Below, one piece after another: positions 24,412-37,498 of a stretch of 64,000 nucleotides of DNA (within the stretch, counting starts at the first letter, position 1; each line of letters begins with the position of its first letter). Origin of the DNA: Epiperipatus broadwayi (Eukaryota > Onychophora > Udeonychophora > Euonychophora > Peripatidae); assembly GCA_028023455.1 (NCBI GenBank), contig JAQFVV010012419.1, positions 1,250,501-1,314,500 on the forward strand. The letters run 5' to 3'. The notes below the pieces were generated by a model, which was not told where the DNA came from, made no database searches, and saw nothing but the letters and a program-made list of their open reading frames with translations. The position numbers and the translations under genes are program-made.

Positions 24412-26010
24412 TAACAAATTAAATAAGGATAAGTTTATTTCTTCCATTCTCAGACCACACTGCAATAAAGCTTTCTCTAAGGCTGAGTATTACAGACTTT
24501 ACCTGTCTGCATCCATTCCTTCAAGGATGTTTGCCAATGCCAAAATTCACAAGTTTAATATTCTATTGCAACTTATTTTGGATTTTGGAGGAGTCCACTA
24601 CAACACAGCCAAGTGGGTTAATCAACAGCTCATCCAAGCTTCAGGATTCAGTACATATATCATAAATTCATCATTTCAATTTGTAACAAAAATAAAAGAC
24701 CTAGTTTTGAACCCTGACTGGCTATTATTGATGTTTCAGAGTTGTACAGCTCCATTTGCAGAGCTAAATCCATTCACATTATAAAAGAAGAGCTTATAAA
24801 CCACAACTCAGATTAACCACTGATTGACTTTGTTATAGACTTTTTATCATGGCTTGATAAAAATATCATGGCCTTCTTGATATGAAGGATGGTTGGCCAA
24901 TGGGATTAACTATGAGTGGTATGATCTCAAGTATAGTGTTAATAACTTTCAAAAACAAGTAATCCCAAAATATCAAGACTCTAACTTACTATCCATCTAC
25001 ACTATATATGTTGATGATCTCTTCATAACTGCACCCATTCCGATTATTCTACAAATTAAAACTGAACTCCAAAATTCCACAGGACTTTACATTCAACATA
25101 GAGAATGAAAACAGCCATAAACAAGTTAAATATCTAGACATACATATTCAGCGAGAGCATACACATCTTAATTATAAAATGCTCATCAAACCCTTTAAGT
25201 TACAGGACACTCCCATCCCCTCTCCAATTCACCAACTAACCACAAACTCTCTGGCTTAACTTTATTTTTGTATAGACATATGCACCTTTGTAAATTCGAG
25301 GCAGATAAAGAAGCTAATCTAGCATCAAACAGGAAGAACCTAATAAAAGTTGGTTTTAATCAGAATTTAATTGCCAAGAAGGCTTTTAACACATACAAGC
25401 AAAGAATTCTACTTCATCTGCCTAATGTACATAAATCTTTTTACAATATATTCAATAATAAATATCATTTATGTTTTCACACACCTCCTAAATCCAACAA
25501 ACTAATCAATAACACTAAAGACAGCATATCACCCTCATTGACACCTCAGTTCCCCCTCACTGACACCTCAGGTGGTCTATAATATTGCCTAACCTGAAAA
25601 ACATTGTAAGTCATATTATGGTAAGACCAGGGTCTCTCTGCCCACTAGCCTATCCAACACACATACTCCTATAATAAAGCACTGGGGACACTTCTTATGG
25701 TTCACTTTTTACACAGCACTGCACTTTAGCCGGTCATGATTGCCAACTTAGAGATCCAGTGGTGGTTTGCAGAGAGTGACACGATCTCAAAAGGAAGATA
25801 AAAGAGGCTTACTTTATCACTAGAGATAGCAATGCCATAAATAGAAAAGTCTCTTGCTACAAAATATCCAGGAAATGGAATATGTAACTATGGCATTTGG
25901 ATAAATTTACATCACTCCTAATTAATTTCTTGTCTATTTACAAAATGGCTATGAATGTGAGGGCTCTGACCCTTGAAAGCGCTTAGCCATGTAATAAAAT
26001 ATATATACAG
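24412..26010 (+). mobile_element. Decayed Penelope-like retroelement
   Basis: Plus-strand fragments follow Penelope RT order. FISSILRPHCNKAFSKAEYY leads into NAKIHKFNILLQLIL, a worn form of the PKIHK block of Penelope RTs. KWVNQQLIQASGFSTYIINSS follows, then a YVDDLFITAP catalytic box near 25010-25030, and KQVKYLDIHIQR. A 3' portion ends with NGYECEGSDP near 25950. Stops and frame changes are frequent. A GIY-YIG endonuclease domain is not clearly recognisable. It abuts the foldback element on its 5' side. Confidence 0.65.
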
Positions 26011-26464
26011 TATTAAAATAAAATAAATATATATATATATATATAAATTTTTTTATTTGTCTTCAGCTTTGTGTGCTTGTGTGTGTTAGTGTATTTTATA
26101 TTTTGCATTTTAGAACAATTAGTCACAAAGTTTAAACTGTTTGCTCAATTCAATTAGGCTCCAGGTTTAAGAGTGTCTGATATTTCAAATCTTTAAAGGT
26201 CATTATATAATTTTATTTCTATACAAACATAAATTTAACTAAATGTTTTGATTCCTTTATATAACTCAATTTAATTGGCCCCTTTGGGCATCCAAAAGTA
26301 ACATATAGTCTATTTTTGATCCTAGCTGTTATTATGTTTACCATTGTAACAATATATAAATATGCCGTTACATTAATTTGAAATAAAAACTTTAAGTTCA
26401 CAAATAAAAATAAATTTATTAAAAACTAAAAGCTAAAAAAATTAAAGAGTTGTTCAATATATAT
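26011..26464. other. AT-rich spacer
   Basis: A short (TA)n tract at about 26030, otherwise no supportable feature. Confidence 0.5.
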
Positions 26465-27481
26465 ATTCGCACAGATGCAAATCTTTAAAAATTATTTGAA
26501 CGTATTATGGAAATGATTGTTTTAAAAATTAATTGTAAAGCAAACTAGCTATTGGGGCTCTTATATAATTAAAAAGTCAGAGGAAAGATATAGATAAGAG
26601 AATAAAAAGAATTAGCTTGACCAATGGAAGCACCAAGCCTCAGCTCGGACCCTAATGAAAATGATGAATTAGTGACATTTTGTTCATGGAATCCATAGGA
26701 TGATTATAAAAGGAAAAATATTCAAATTAAAACAGTTTCAGACAGTTACAGCTTGATCGTTTTTGAAAGGTGTGATAGGATGCACATATCACCCTCTCTC
26801 AATTATTTAAAAATGAAATGACCGTGATACCAGAATGGAACCAGCTAAGGCCATCTCCAGAATATCAGACCGGTCTTCCACTGGGGACATCAAGGGAATT
26901 GACACCAAGAACTGTGACTCTTCTACTGTAAGCTATTGAACTGAACAATTTTAAAATTTAAAGTAATTAAGAACTTTCGTCAAGTTTGACAAGTTTAGTT
27001 TAATAAACAAACTAAATCTAATTTTTGTAAAATGAACTATAACTGACTTTTCCAAATCAATTATTGTTTAATTTTTTTACATTTAAGTTTGCTAAAAAAA
27101 TCATTTCCATTTTTATTTTATTTCTATTAATATTTATTTGCATTAAATTTAAGTGGGCATAGGCTCTTGCATGGATTCGTTCACGTTTAATTATGTTTTT
27201 GTTTTTATATTTGATCAAAATATATAGACATTCAATAAATAATGATATCTTACGTTGAATATCTAAAATGTATTTATTCGGATGTCTTTTTAGTTATTGG
27301 TGTCAATGTGGCATCTTATGATGAATGCCATTGGGTTTCTTGTGAATTCCCTCCGCAATTACATCAATGACTTTATATTTTGATCATTTATGTTTATTTT
27401 GAGATTTTTTGAGTGTGTAATCTGTGTAGTTGATGTATGCTCAACATTAAAAAAAAACGTATAAAATCCATCTGTGCGAAT
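26465..27481. mobile_element. Possible ~1-kb non-autonomous DNA transposon with 13-bp terminal inverted repeats
   Basis: ATTCGCACAGATG at 26465-26477 and its exact reverse complement at 27469-27481. Both sides continue outward into TATATA-like sequence, so a TA target duplication is possible but unprovable. The interior includes a GC-richer block (26600-26935). No transposase seen. A chance 13-bp match in 1 kb is unlikely but not excluded. Confidence 0.4.
26832..26927 (+). CDS. Candidate short coding exon, GC-richer than surroundings
   Basis: From the ATG at 26835, an open stretch MEPAKAISRISDRSS and onward leads to ACT|GTAAGC, a good splice-donor context. A second frame over the same bases is also open (from 26819). 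About 200 bases upstream a 24-codon ORF starts MEAPSLSSDPNENDELV (26624). No homologue recognised. The block lies between the 13-bp inverted repeats, so it may equally be the interior of a non-autonomous element. Confidence 0.25.
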
Positions 27482-27544
27482 TTATATAAATGTTAAATTT
27501 AAGTCGGGCATGAATGGCTATATAGATTTGTAAAGTTATATCAA

Positions 27545-27930
27545 TTAATTAGGGGAGGGTAATCTTAGGTTATTTGTTTTGTAGTTAAATTGGGTCAATG
27601 GATTGGTGTAATTAGTAGATGTAGTATGAGGTTCGCTATGTGCTGAATCTCCATTATAAGCCGCACACCTCTGTTTGCCTATGGAAGGGATGGAGAAACA
27701 CTGTCCCTTCCTATGGAGTTTTTTTATTATTGTTCTTCTTGCCATACAGATGTAACATTCCTGTATTGGACAAGAGTCAATGTCTTCTCTAACCATGCTG
27801 TTCAGATGTACATTCCTGACAGTGTGGTATATATATATTTGTGCTGTTGTATTTTATGCTACATTGAATACATCAATGTATCAGATGGATTGATGCCAGT
27901 TTGACTGTGAACTTTTGGCCTAAGGTTAAA
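27545..27930. other. GC-richer island with short ORFs on both strands
   Basis: A minus-strand ORF of 83 codons (27796-27545) includes SCPIQECYICMARRTIIKKL. The plus strand is also open (27713-27904). No domain recognised. The cysteine spacing does not complete a zinc finger. Could be a repeat fragment or an exon remnant. Confidence 0.25.
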
Positions 27931-28384
27931 TAAGGGATAGAATACTTTCTTTTCAAATACAATCTATGTAGTCTATTCATATTCGACAATCTTAATAAAA
28001 AAAAATATTAAATTCATTTGTACGGACAATCTTAAAATTTTAAAATAATAATTTAAATTGAGTGTTAATATTAAAATCTAAAATAATAAATATTATTCCT
28101 CAAGTTTAAATGACTATATATGTGCGTAAATAAATATTGTTTGTGTGGTAATTACTGGCAGTGGCTTTTATTTTTTTATATTTAAGATATCAATTAAAGA
28201 TATATTATCTCTGCATCTCCACTGAGCTAGTGACATTGGGCTAACAGTCAGAATCAAAATAATTTTTTTTATAAACTTATGTATCTGCCTACTATATAAA
28301 TTTTCTAGGTTCAAATGCCTAGTGGCGCCCTGTAGTGTAGATACGTTAAGTGCCCATTTCTCCCTGATTATTATACCATATATA
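27931..28384. other. AT-rich spacer
   Basis: No gene. CCTAGTGGCGCCCTG near 28319-28333 is a lone GC-rich motif resembling a CTCF core. Confidence 0.4.
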
Positions 28385-29868
28385 ACTATATTTCTTACTG
28401 TAACTCTGACAGTGTTTAGCCTATAGATGAGAAATAATGAAAGATTTATAATTAATGAGTGCCAGCCATTTAAATATTATGGAATTTTCATCTTTAAAAG
28501 ATAAATTAATCCTCATAATTATTATTATTCTTTTTAGACAGGATATTATCTCCTAATGCTAACTCTTTAATTTCTCTTTAGATAATTAATTTTAAATCAC
28601 ACACCCCATACACATCATTCTGTTTATAAGATTTTATATCAAGAATAATGAAGAAAAGCATTTTAATAAAATCATCAATTTAACAAACATATTTTTAAAT
28701 CTCACTTTATTTCTAAAAAATAAATTAGCATTTGCTTTGACTTTTGTATAATAATAAAACAAATGGATGGACAATGAATTCAAATACATTGATAATTATT
28801 CCATTTCCATGCATGAAGAATAAAAATAATAAAATAAAATAACAGTTTCATCTCTTGATATTGAACTTATTTAAATAAAAAGTTCAAAATATATACTTTT
28901 AAATCTGTTTACTCTGGATTTTAGTTATGTGAGACATAATTTTTGTTAAATTTTTTTAATTATCATAATAGATGTCCTGATACAGGAGTTCCTATGGTTT
29001 AACAATTAGTGATTTATTATAATAAAAAAGGCTGCCCATTTTCGTGATTCTGATAGGAAAGTATATTTTCATTTAGGTAGTTTATGCCCACTTGTGAAAT
29101 AATAATGTATTTGTTCACAAGTCTTGACTATGGGAATTACATTTTTCTTTCTTTCTTCATTTTTTCTCTCTCTCTTCTTTGGCAGATTGTCTTAATAAAA
29201 CTTTAGGCAGGCTAAAATATCACCTTGAATTAGTTTGGCCATTTTTTGGTGATGGTCTGCAGCTATCAGTATTTAAAAAGCTGGATCTATTCATTCATTT
29301 TTTGAACTCACGTTAAATCTTTTTTATTTGAAAATGAGTTTCTACTTCAGTTCCAATTATTACCAGTGGTTTCAGCAGCAACTTATGGCAACAAATGATG
29401 GTATTTCGTTTTATAGTCTGGCACAGGATTTGGATTTGCACTCCAGATCAACCACAGCAGGAAAAAGAGAGAACAATAGAAAGAAAATAGTTTTATAGCA
29501 AAATTGCTCAATTGTGTGACCAGACTCATGCAAACAAGCTAACAAAAACTTTACTTTAGATTTGTTTCCATTATCTCTTTCCTTTTTGATTAATTTGATT
29601 TTTAATTAAAAAATATATATCAACAACTTATTCTTCTTACAGGTTAATTACATATTTTACCTATTAAGTAAAAAAATTGAAGACAAAGTTTAACATATAA
29701 AAAAAAATATTAAAAGCAAAATATTTTAATTTTTAGATAAAAAAAACTTGTTTCCTTTTGTATTTCTTTTTGCAAGGTTTATGCAGCTGAATAATTGAAT
29801 TTACTTTGATTATATTAATATATAGCCATGCAGGATTTTACATATATTTTACATCTTCATTATACTGG
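28385..29868. repeat. Unclassified 1.5-kb interspersed repeat, copy 2
   Basis: Direct-orientation partner of 14855-16345, with the same order of landmarks and many indels. Its end (TATAGCCATG) lies ~80 bases before an RTE fragment. Copy 1 instead lies after an RTE copy, so the two pairs are not one simple segmental duplication. Confidence 0.7.
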
Positions 29869-29949
29869 GAACTTTTTAGTAACCACACATTAAATATCTA
29901 AATGTATGATATGAAGAAATACAAAATAAAATAAATAAGTGAGAAAGCT

Positions 29950-30315
29950 AACAGGTGTTACTGACATCGATGAAGAAATTAAGAAACTGAAATGGAATTA
30001 GGCTACACATATTTCTAAAAGAAATAATAAATCAAGAATTGAAGCCTTAAAATAAATCCTAAGAGATTATAAAAGACCTGGAAAGAGACCACAAGTGAGA
30101 TGGAAGGATGAAAGAACGACATTTGCTGATGTAACATTGATAAAGAAAGGTTAGAAACTGAATTAAATTGGAAATTCATGTCGGTGGCCTAGTGGTTAGC
30201 ATAACTGCCTTCCAAGCAGCTGACCCGGGTTCACTTTCTGGTCAACGCATTTAACTTATATATATATAAATTGAAATTCATTCTGCAATGGATCAATAAT
30301 GGGAAAATGATGATG
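29950..30315 (+). mobile_element. RTE LINE 3' fragment, copy C
   Basis: Matches the RTE C-terminus: ACAGGTGTTACTGACAT, then AAAAGACCTGGAAAGAGACC, then CTGCAATGGATCAATAATGG and an ATGATGATGAT tail. The copy is split by the tRNA-Gly retroposon (30180-30267). Removing that insertion and one duplication leaves a sequence colinear with the intact element. Confidence 0.85.
30180..30267 (+). pseudogene. tRNA-Gly(UCC)-derived retroposon
   Basis: GTGGTTAGCATAACTGCCTT and onward matches a glycine tRNA body. The anticodon stem is CTGC/GCAG with loop CTTCCAA (anticodon TCC), followed by GACCCGGGTTC and an end close to CAACGCA. The 5' acceptor strand is degenerate and the B-box is worn (GGTTCACTTTC), so a functional tRNA is unlikely. 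A 15-base target sequence AAATTGGAAATTCAT (30165-30179) recurs after the insertion (30268-30281) with one base fewer. The 3' end carries a short TTAACTTATATATATA tail. This is therefore a reverse-transcribed insertion into the RTE fragment. Confidence 0.85.
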
Positions 30316-33300
30316 ATTTGTAAGTATATTAATAATAAAATCTTAATAAATACTTTATCATGCGAAAACTTATAAAAAGTTTTTATAGGCAGAATTCTTA
30401 GTTTCCACGATGCTGATGATGATTTTATCACCAAATGCATGGTATAAAATTTATTGGGTTAACTACATATATTTGAAAAAATAAAAATATTAGTGATAAT
30501 ACATATACGAAGTTGCAATGGTTTAAGAAGACTACCACAATATACATGTGGATGTGTGTGAGTTGGGACATGAATGTGTTTGTGTAAAAGTCATAAATTT
30601 ATCATTACATGTTAAAATGCATAAAATAGTATAAGATTTTGTAAGTCGTATTTAACTGCTACATCTATTCCTTTTCAAAGAATCGTTTTCTCTGATATAT
30701 TGTTTTTTTTCTTTTTTTTTATGTTTCTTTCAGTTTGGTAGATCTTTAAATAATATTTAATTACAGGCATTTAACATTGGCTCTTCTAACTATTTATTTA
30801 ATGAAACGACATCATTTTGTATGTAAATAAATATGTGTATGAATTCAGTTGTTTGTTTGTTATTATTATTATTATTAATATGCCATAGTCTATACAAATA
30901 GGTGATGCCAGATGAAGTTTAGCCGAAACGTTAGTATCGTAAGAGTAGTCACAAACATATGAAAAAATCTAAAATTGTTTCACATTTTCCATGTTCCTTC
31001 ACTATTACACATGCACATATATATATATATGTAGATAACGAATAAATTTGTAGTCTTTCAAATATATATTAATTAATAAAATTAATTAAGAAATAGTGTT
31101 TATATAATATTTAATTAATAGCGTTTTAAAATAAATATTATTAAAATTAATGCGCAAATACATTTTAAAAAAAAACAGAAACAAAGGAAACAAAACACCT
31201 TTAATTTGCTTCAAACAGTTTGATTTTGCCCACATTATTTTTTAAAATATAAAATCAAACTATAAGCGGTTTTTTTTTTTTTAATTTTTCTTACCTTTTT
31301 TTCCACCAAAGAAATGGTTAATTAATTATTATAAATCAATAAATTTCGGGGTATGTCGAGATATTTGCACTTCCTTTCAAAAATATTGATAATAAATCTA
31401 TTTCCTTTATTTATTAAAAATTGTGTTTTAAAATAAGATGCAATACTTTTTAGTAACGTAATAAAATATCACATGACTCCGACTTATACACATTGTAATT
31501 TCAGCAGAATCACAGCTACGCTACTTCATATAAGTTTTAATAACTAACAAAATCATCAGATTGTTTGTTAATAAATCCTATCCAGTGCATTTCTAGTCAG
31601 TATATCCAGACTAAATTTTAGTTTATGACTTCCATCACTGAGAATTTTGAAACAGAGCTTCTTAGAATCAAATGCTCCCGTTTATCATTTACTTCACTTT
31701 TTAATTATCAGTCCAAACTGAAAAAAACATCTAAGCCAGCTTGTCTGTATAGTCACACAAATCTGAAATCAGTCCATTATTTATATATTATGGTATCTTA
31801 GTTTTTAACAATTACAGACACATCTATCACTATTCCAAGAAACAGAGCTACTCACTGATGATGATAGAAACTAGTCTGGGGATATTGGATAGAAAAGCAC
31901 TGAATAAGGATCAAAGTACATCTATTAGTTATTAAAGCTTACATTAGGTGCCCCGAGCAGCGATAAACGAAAAAGGTTTTAGGCTGTTTTTCAACAAAAA
32001 TTTATCAAAATTTCACAAATAGATTTATTCAAGCAAATAATTTAAAAGTAAGTGCATTAATTTACTAATATATATATATATGTGTGTGTGTCAAAATATC
32101 TTTAAAACAGTTTTTAATAAGGAATATCACTGTCAAAAATGTAAGTTGCATAAGTCACTTAAAAAGAATCTTGGTTGTTTTGTTCTTTTTTTTTATTTGA
32201 ACAATAATTACATTGATTGAAAAATAATATATCAACTTAAATATATGAAACTTTCAACAAATTAGAAAAAAAAAAGATTAAAAAAATAACACGTTATACA
32301 TCAGTATTCAATTATGTTGTAGTTAAAAGAGAGACAAATGGAAACATTCCTCTCACAATTCTAAAGAGATCTCTCCCTATGTTTAATTTTATATATGTAA
32401 AAGTGAAACAATCTTTTAAAAAAAAAAATCAAAAATTTAAGTAATAAATATTTGTTTATTTTGAAAACAATCAAACAAAAAGTTCTAACCAATAACCCAG
32501 TTGCTGTACACTTTCTGTAAAAAACATTTTGGATTCCTCTCTGCTGGAACAAATTGAAAATAAATACAAACAACAGAAAAAAAAAAAAAACTCGCATGTT
32601 TTCCATTGAACATGAGTGTTTTATGTACGCACGCTCAGAAAACTGCATTCCATAGGATGAAATTATTTATTAAGATGCCCAATATTTATTTGCATATACT
32701 AGCAGATTATTGATTATTGCTAGTTGGCAGTTAGAACTTCTAGACTTATTCCCATAAAATCAAATTTGAGAGCAAAAGGGTTAAGCTCAACACTTTAATA
32801 AAGATTAGTGTACAAAATTTTCATAAGAAAAAGGAAATATAATGAAATTACGTTTAAAGAGCATAGCAGGCCTAGAAACAAATTTAATAAAAAAATATTC
32901 ATTCTATCATAATATCAAACTAGTATTTATATTAGCGTCCTCTATTGTATTTTTCTCAAACTAATAGAGAAAACTAATATAGGTGACATGATGGTAGTGG
33001 TATGATTGTAACACATATTCTATCATTATTATTGTTATTTTTAATTCCATAAATACATTGTAAATAAATTTTTAAAATCTTGTATCACACTTTATATTTC
33101 ATGTTAACAATTTTAAAATATAGACCTGTAATTAGAAAAAAAAAAGTTATTTCGTAATTTATTTTTTTAAGATGTCAGTTAAAAAAATAATTGTTTAATA
33201 CTATTTCATTTTAAAAACTCAAAATCATTTACCTGTTTAATGGTTGAATATATATATACATACATAGCTATTTGAATGTGTATAAATATATATATGTATA

Positions 33301-33757
33301 TGAATATTTACACATGCATATACTTATATGCATATTGATGTGAATATATAAAGCATATATACAAATGTGTGACTAAAAATAAAATGTAATTATTTTCTTA
33401 GATGATTGTGAAATATCAGAGCCTCCATGTGGTAGATTGAACAGAACATTTTCATTTATTTGGTCAAATTGAATGTTGTTGTTTTTTTGTTATTATTAAA
33501 TTTATTTTTATTTAAGTCTGGAAATGTGATATACCACTAAAATATTTGAGGTAGGTTATCTAATTTTTTTAATTCAAAGGAATTACCAGATGAAATTTCA
33601 AATATTCATAACACTTCAATAATAATGAGCACAAGATGGTGACAGTGATATATTCAAAAAACTTTAAAAAGTTAAACAATCTTTATTTAATATATATGGT
33701 TATTACTTTTGAGCTTAATGTTAAAAAGCTAAAAATAATAGATATAATTTTTTTTTA
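30316..33757. other. AT-rich region without recognisable gene
   Basis: Holds a (TTA)n tract near 30865, a worn GATGAAGTTTAGCCGAAACG motif (30907-30939), (TA)n tracts near 31020 and 32070, and AT-rich filler. The 95-codon minus-strand ORF at 32361-32648 is A/T-run translation without a domain. Confidence 0.5.
30907..30939 (+). other. Penelope-tail-like motif, weak hammerhead resemblance
   Basis: CCAGATGAAGTTTAGCCGAA then ACGTTAGTATC has GATGA and GAAAC blocks spaced as in retroelement-tail hammerheads. However, the first core reads CAGATGA where CUGANGA is needed, and helix II is minimal. Likely a worn element tail. Confidence 0.25.
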
Positions 33758-34021
33758 TAATACTTTTATTTAATTACTTTGGACTAAAAATATACAAAAT
33801 AATTATTTCTTCAATCATAATTGGATTTTTTATATTTAACTTTAGATAAAAATAAATATTTGAGAGGGAGGGATCCAGAAATTAAGTCAATCTCTATTTT
33901 TTGACTTAATTAATTTCTGGGTCCCCCCCCCTCCCATGCTTTTTCTTCAAGTTAAATATAAAATGCCCAATTGTGAGTGAAGAAACAATTATTTTATGTG
34001 TTTTTAGTGCAAAGAAGTATA
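33758..34021. mobile_element. Hairpin MITE, copy H1
   Basis: Near-complete palindrome. The left arm (33758-33889) and right arm (33902-34021) share ATAATT(A/G)TTTCTTCA, TTATATTTAACTT and AGAAATTAAGTCA, with a ~12-base loop near 33895. No coding capacity. The right arm has a C9 run absent from the left, probably slippage. The same family as 55982-56225. Confidence 0.75.
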
Positions 34022-37000
34022 GACTAAAAAAATTTGTTTATTATAAATTTGTTTTGTATCTATTTTACATTCTGTAAATGAAAATTGACTGAACCTACTA
34101 TCTAATTATTTATTATATTGTATGGGGTGTATACATGTGTTAAATGCAGTAGCATCTGTTATAATATACAAATATTTTAAAAAAAAAACAACTCTATAAT
34201 ATTGTTTCTCAAGTTTCCTATTGAATATGCCTTCTATCAAGGTTTTAGTTTATTATATAAAATTCTTAAATCAAATAATAAGATTTCTTCTAAATGTTAT
34301 CAAGCTGCTAAATTGAATTATCTAAGTTTTATAATAAAAAGGCTAATCCTTAAATAGTTTTGAAAGATTCACATGTTTTTTGTCAACACATCATACGATG
34401 ATTTCAACAGCTATAGCAAGTTTTCTAAAGTATGCAGCAGTAATATGTACTTGGGTGTTGAATAATTTTCATTTGTTTTCAATTCACTATACTTATGAAT
34501 TTCTATTTGTATTGGTTTTTTAGTTACTATATCAATATATTAATGAACACATGGCATAATTTGCTATACTTCAGCTTTTCTTATGACTATCTCTAGCTCT
34601 GTTTGCCACTTTTATGTTCATTTGATAGTAAAAACTGGAAAACTAAAGTAAATATTAACTTATTAATTTAAAAAAGTCTGAAGATGTCAGTAGTCTATAG
34701 AGTAAAATCCCAAATAAGCTGACAAAAAATTAGAGTCACAAATTGATAGATTCTTTGCTCTTGGGCATATAAACATATTGATAAGCTCCTTTTTAATTGT
34801 TGTTAGCAACAGTAAAAATTATATATTTTCATAATTTTAAATATTTATGATTATTAAAAGGAAATATATTCAAGATAGTATCACCTTTATTGTTAAAGGA
34901 GGTTGCCTTGACTACAAGTTGAGATTGTCGATACCTTAAGGGTGTATTATTATCATTGACATTTATAAACCTATTAAAGTCTTGAGTAAGTGACTTTATT
35001 GTCTTAATAAATATATTTTTTAATGTTTATTTTGAAAAATGCAAATTAAAACATTTGAAGTGACTATGTAAAGGAAACTAAGATTGATATGTTCTGTCAA
35101 ACATTGTAATACAAAAATTTTGTGATATTTTTATAATTATAAGTGCAATTTTAAATTGTAGGATAGAATTTTATAACTTTATGATGACTTGTCAATAATT
35201 CATTCTGGATTTAGATATCAAATTCAATCAACAAAAGATTTAGTTAATTATATTTTTCCTATAGCATTATGATAATCAGCCAATAAAAAAAAAAGTAATT
35301 GTTTTTGTTATGTATTTCACTTTATTTTACCCCCCCCCCCATATTTGGAAAGTTCAAATATGATTTTTAGGCCATTTTTCATTTGTAAACTTATATTTGT
35401 AATAAATTTAAATATAATTTATTTATTCATAATATTGAATAAAGGTTTAATATTAAAATGTTGAACAATTAACTCAAATTGCAACTAGGAGAAGGATAGA
35501 AAAACACTGAAATGCAGAAGTGTAATGGTGGAGGCTCGACCTATTAGATATATTACATCAATAAATATAAAATAATGGTTTTGTATTTGAAGCACCACAT
35601 TAAAACCTATGAGGCCTGTTGGGCTCCGATAAACTTCATGAATTGTAAGCATAAGGATGTATTTGCTTTATATTTTTACACAGTTAACATGTATCTATGT
35701 TTTATTTTATAAATGCAGAATCCTAAGTTATAATTTGTCACATGCAGTTTATTAATTAGAAAAATTCAAAATTTTATATGACTCTAACAGTAATCTTCTG
35801 TAATTTTTTCATATTAGTGATTAAGTATATAATAAATGTTGCAGTTGAACTTATCTGTATTTGATAATTAAGCTTACATACAATTAACTGAAATGATATT
35901 AAATCTTCACACACCCTCTACAGTATTTTGTAAACTTCTAAACATCAATATCTGCTGAAAAATCAACAAATCTTTATCCAACAATCATTTCAGATTCCCT
36001 CTAAGTCAGATGAAGATAAAATATTGCTTCAATTAATTATATATTTCCAGCAGTAATAAAACGTTATTCATATATATATATATTCACACATACAAGGTAG
36101 AGCTTTATAAAAACAATTAAATATAAATTAATAAATCTTCCATGGGTTCAGATATTACTAATGTTGAAATATACATTTTTTATTTGACTAATTTTGAGAA
36201 AAATTCTGTGTGTGTATTGAAAATGCATTTGTATAGATGAATTATTAATTCTTGATGGTCTTGATATTATACATATATATATAATTTATTAAGTCTTACC
36301 ACATGAATATAATGAATTAAATTTTTACTATTATATATAAGTATATGTAATATACACATGTATAAACGTATGAGCTTTTTTTTTATTATTATTTAAAGTG
36401 TTGATACGAACTAGAAAACTTGAGTCCTAAACTTGTAAATAAGTATAATGCACATTTAGAATAGTTTTACAAATTCTATAAAATTATTTTAATAATAGAT
36501 CTTTAATATTAATAACAAATACAGCTGATGATAAAAGCCAATGGTGGCGCTCTATCATTTACTTTTATCATAAACATTTACAACTTCTTTTTATAATCAC
36601 CCTCAACCTTTGCAAAAACATTGAAGAAAAAAAATATAGAATTTTATCTAATCCTTCTGTAAATTTCAACTATGTAAAACAATAAACTATTCCATTATTT
36701 TCAATCATTTCACAAAATATGCACAATTTTGTGCTATATTCTTGCTATTAATTTACATAGAAAAAGAAAATAATATATATAAAAATAAAAATAAACTATT
36801 ATATCAAACTTACAAAACATGGCATTTATTACATAGGATCAATTTTTGTGTCCAGAAATAATCTGGTATCAATTATACCTGTCTTACCCAACTGTTTTTT
36901 TTTTTATTGTTGTTTTAATTAATTTATGCACTTTTTATTTTATTGATTACTAAGAAATGGTTTAAAACAAAACTCAAAAAATATGGCCGTAGTCCATAAA

Positions 37001-37483
37001 ACCCATTCTGAATGCTGAAAAATAGAAGTTTATGGGTGGATGTGTGTCCTTGCAAATATTGTACTTCTTTTAATTCCCTCTAGTAGTTGAATCATCTGTT
37101 TGCTTTCTTCAAATATCTTCAGACATCTTGACAGTTCACTTTAGTTTATATATATACGTACATAATATTTTATATTTGCATTAATTTTCGATTTCCTATA
37201 TACATTGTAGAAACTTAACAGGTAATATATATTTGAATTTCTTTTACATTACTATGATAAACATTTTTTTTCATTTACAAATATAAAATCAAAAAAAAAA
37301 AATATTCAAAACAATATGTGTTTATATATGTTTAAAAATTCCAAAGATAATAACAAATATTTGAATAAAATTTATTCATAAAATAAGCGAATTCTAAAAT
37401 TTTATAAAGTTTATCGAATATAATACAAACCCAAAACTAGGGTAAAATATTTTTTTACTTTCCAATATGCGTTTTCATTCTTC
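34022..37483. other. AT-rich region without recognisable gene
   Basis: A C-run at 35330-35340, several (TA)n tracts and no supportable ORF. The lower end may be the distal 3' flank of the LRR gene. Confidence 0.45.
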
Positions 37484-37498
37484 TCACTAGATGGCAGC
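37484..37498 (+). promoter_or_regulatory. CTCF-like motif
   Basis: TCACTAGATGGCAGC fits the published core CCASYAGRKGGCRS at 13 of 14 positions. It lies about 940 bases beyond the LRR gene stop codon. A single motif by eye is weak evidence of occupancy. Confidence 0.3.

Noticed and set aside
32361-32648. 95-codon phenylalanine-rich ORF
   Set aside because: Driven by A/T homopolymers; no domain and no coding-like codon use.
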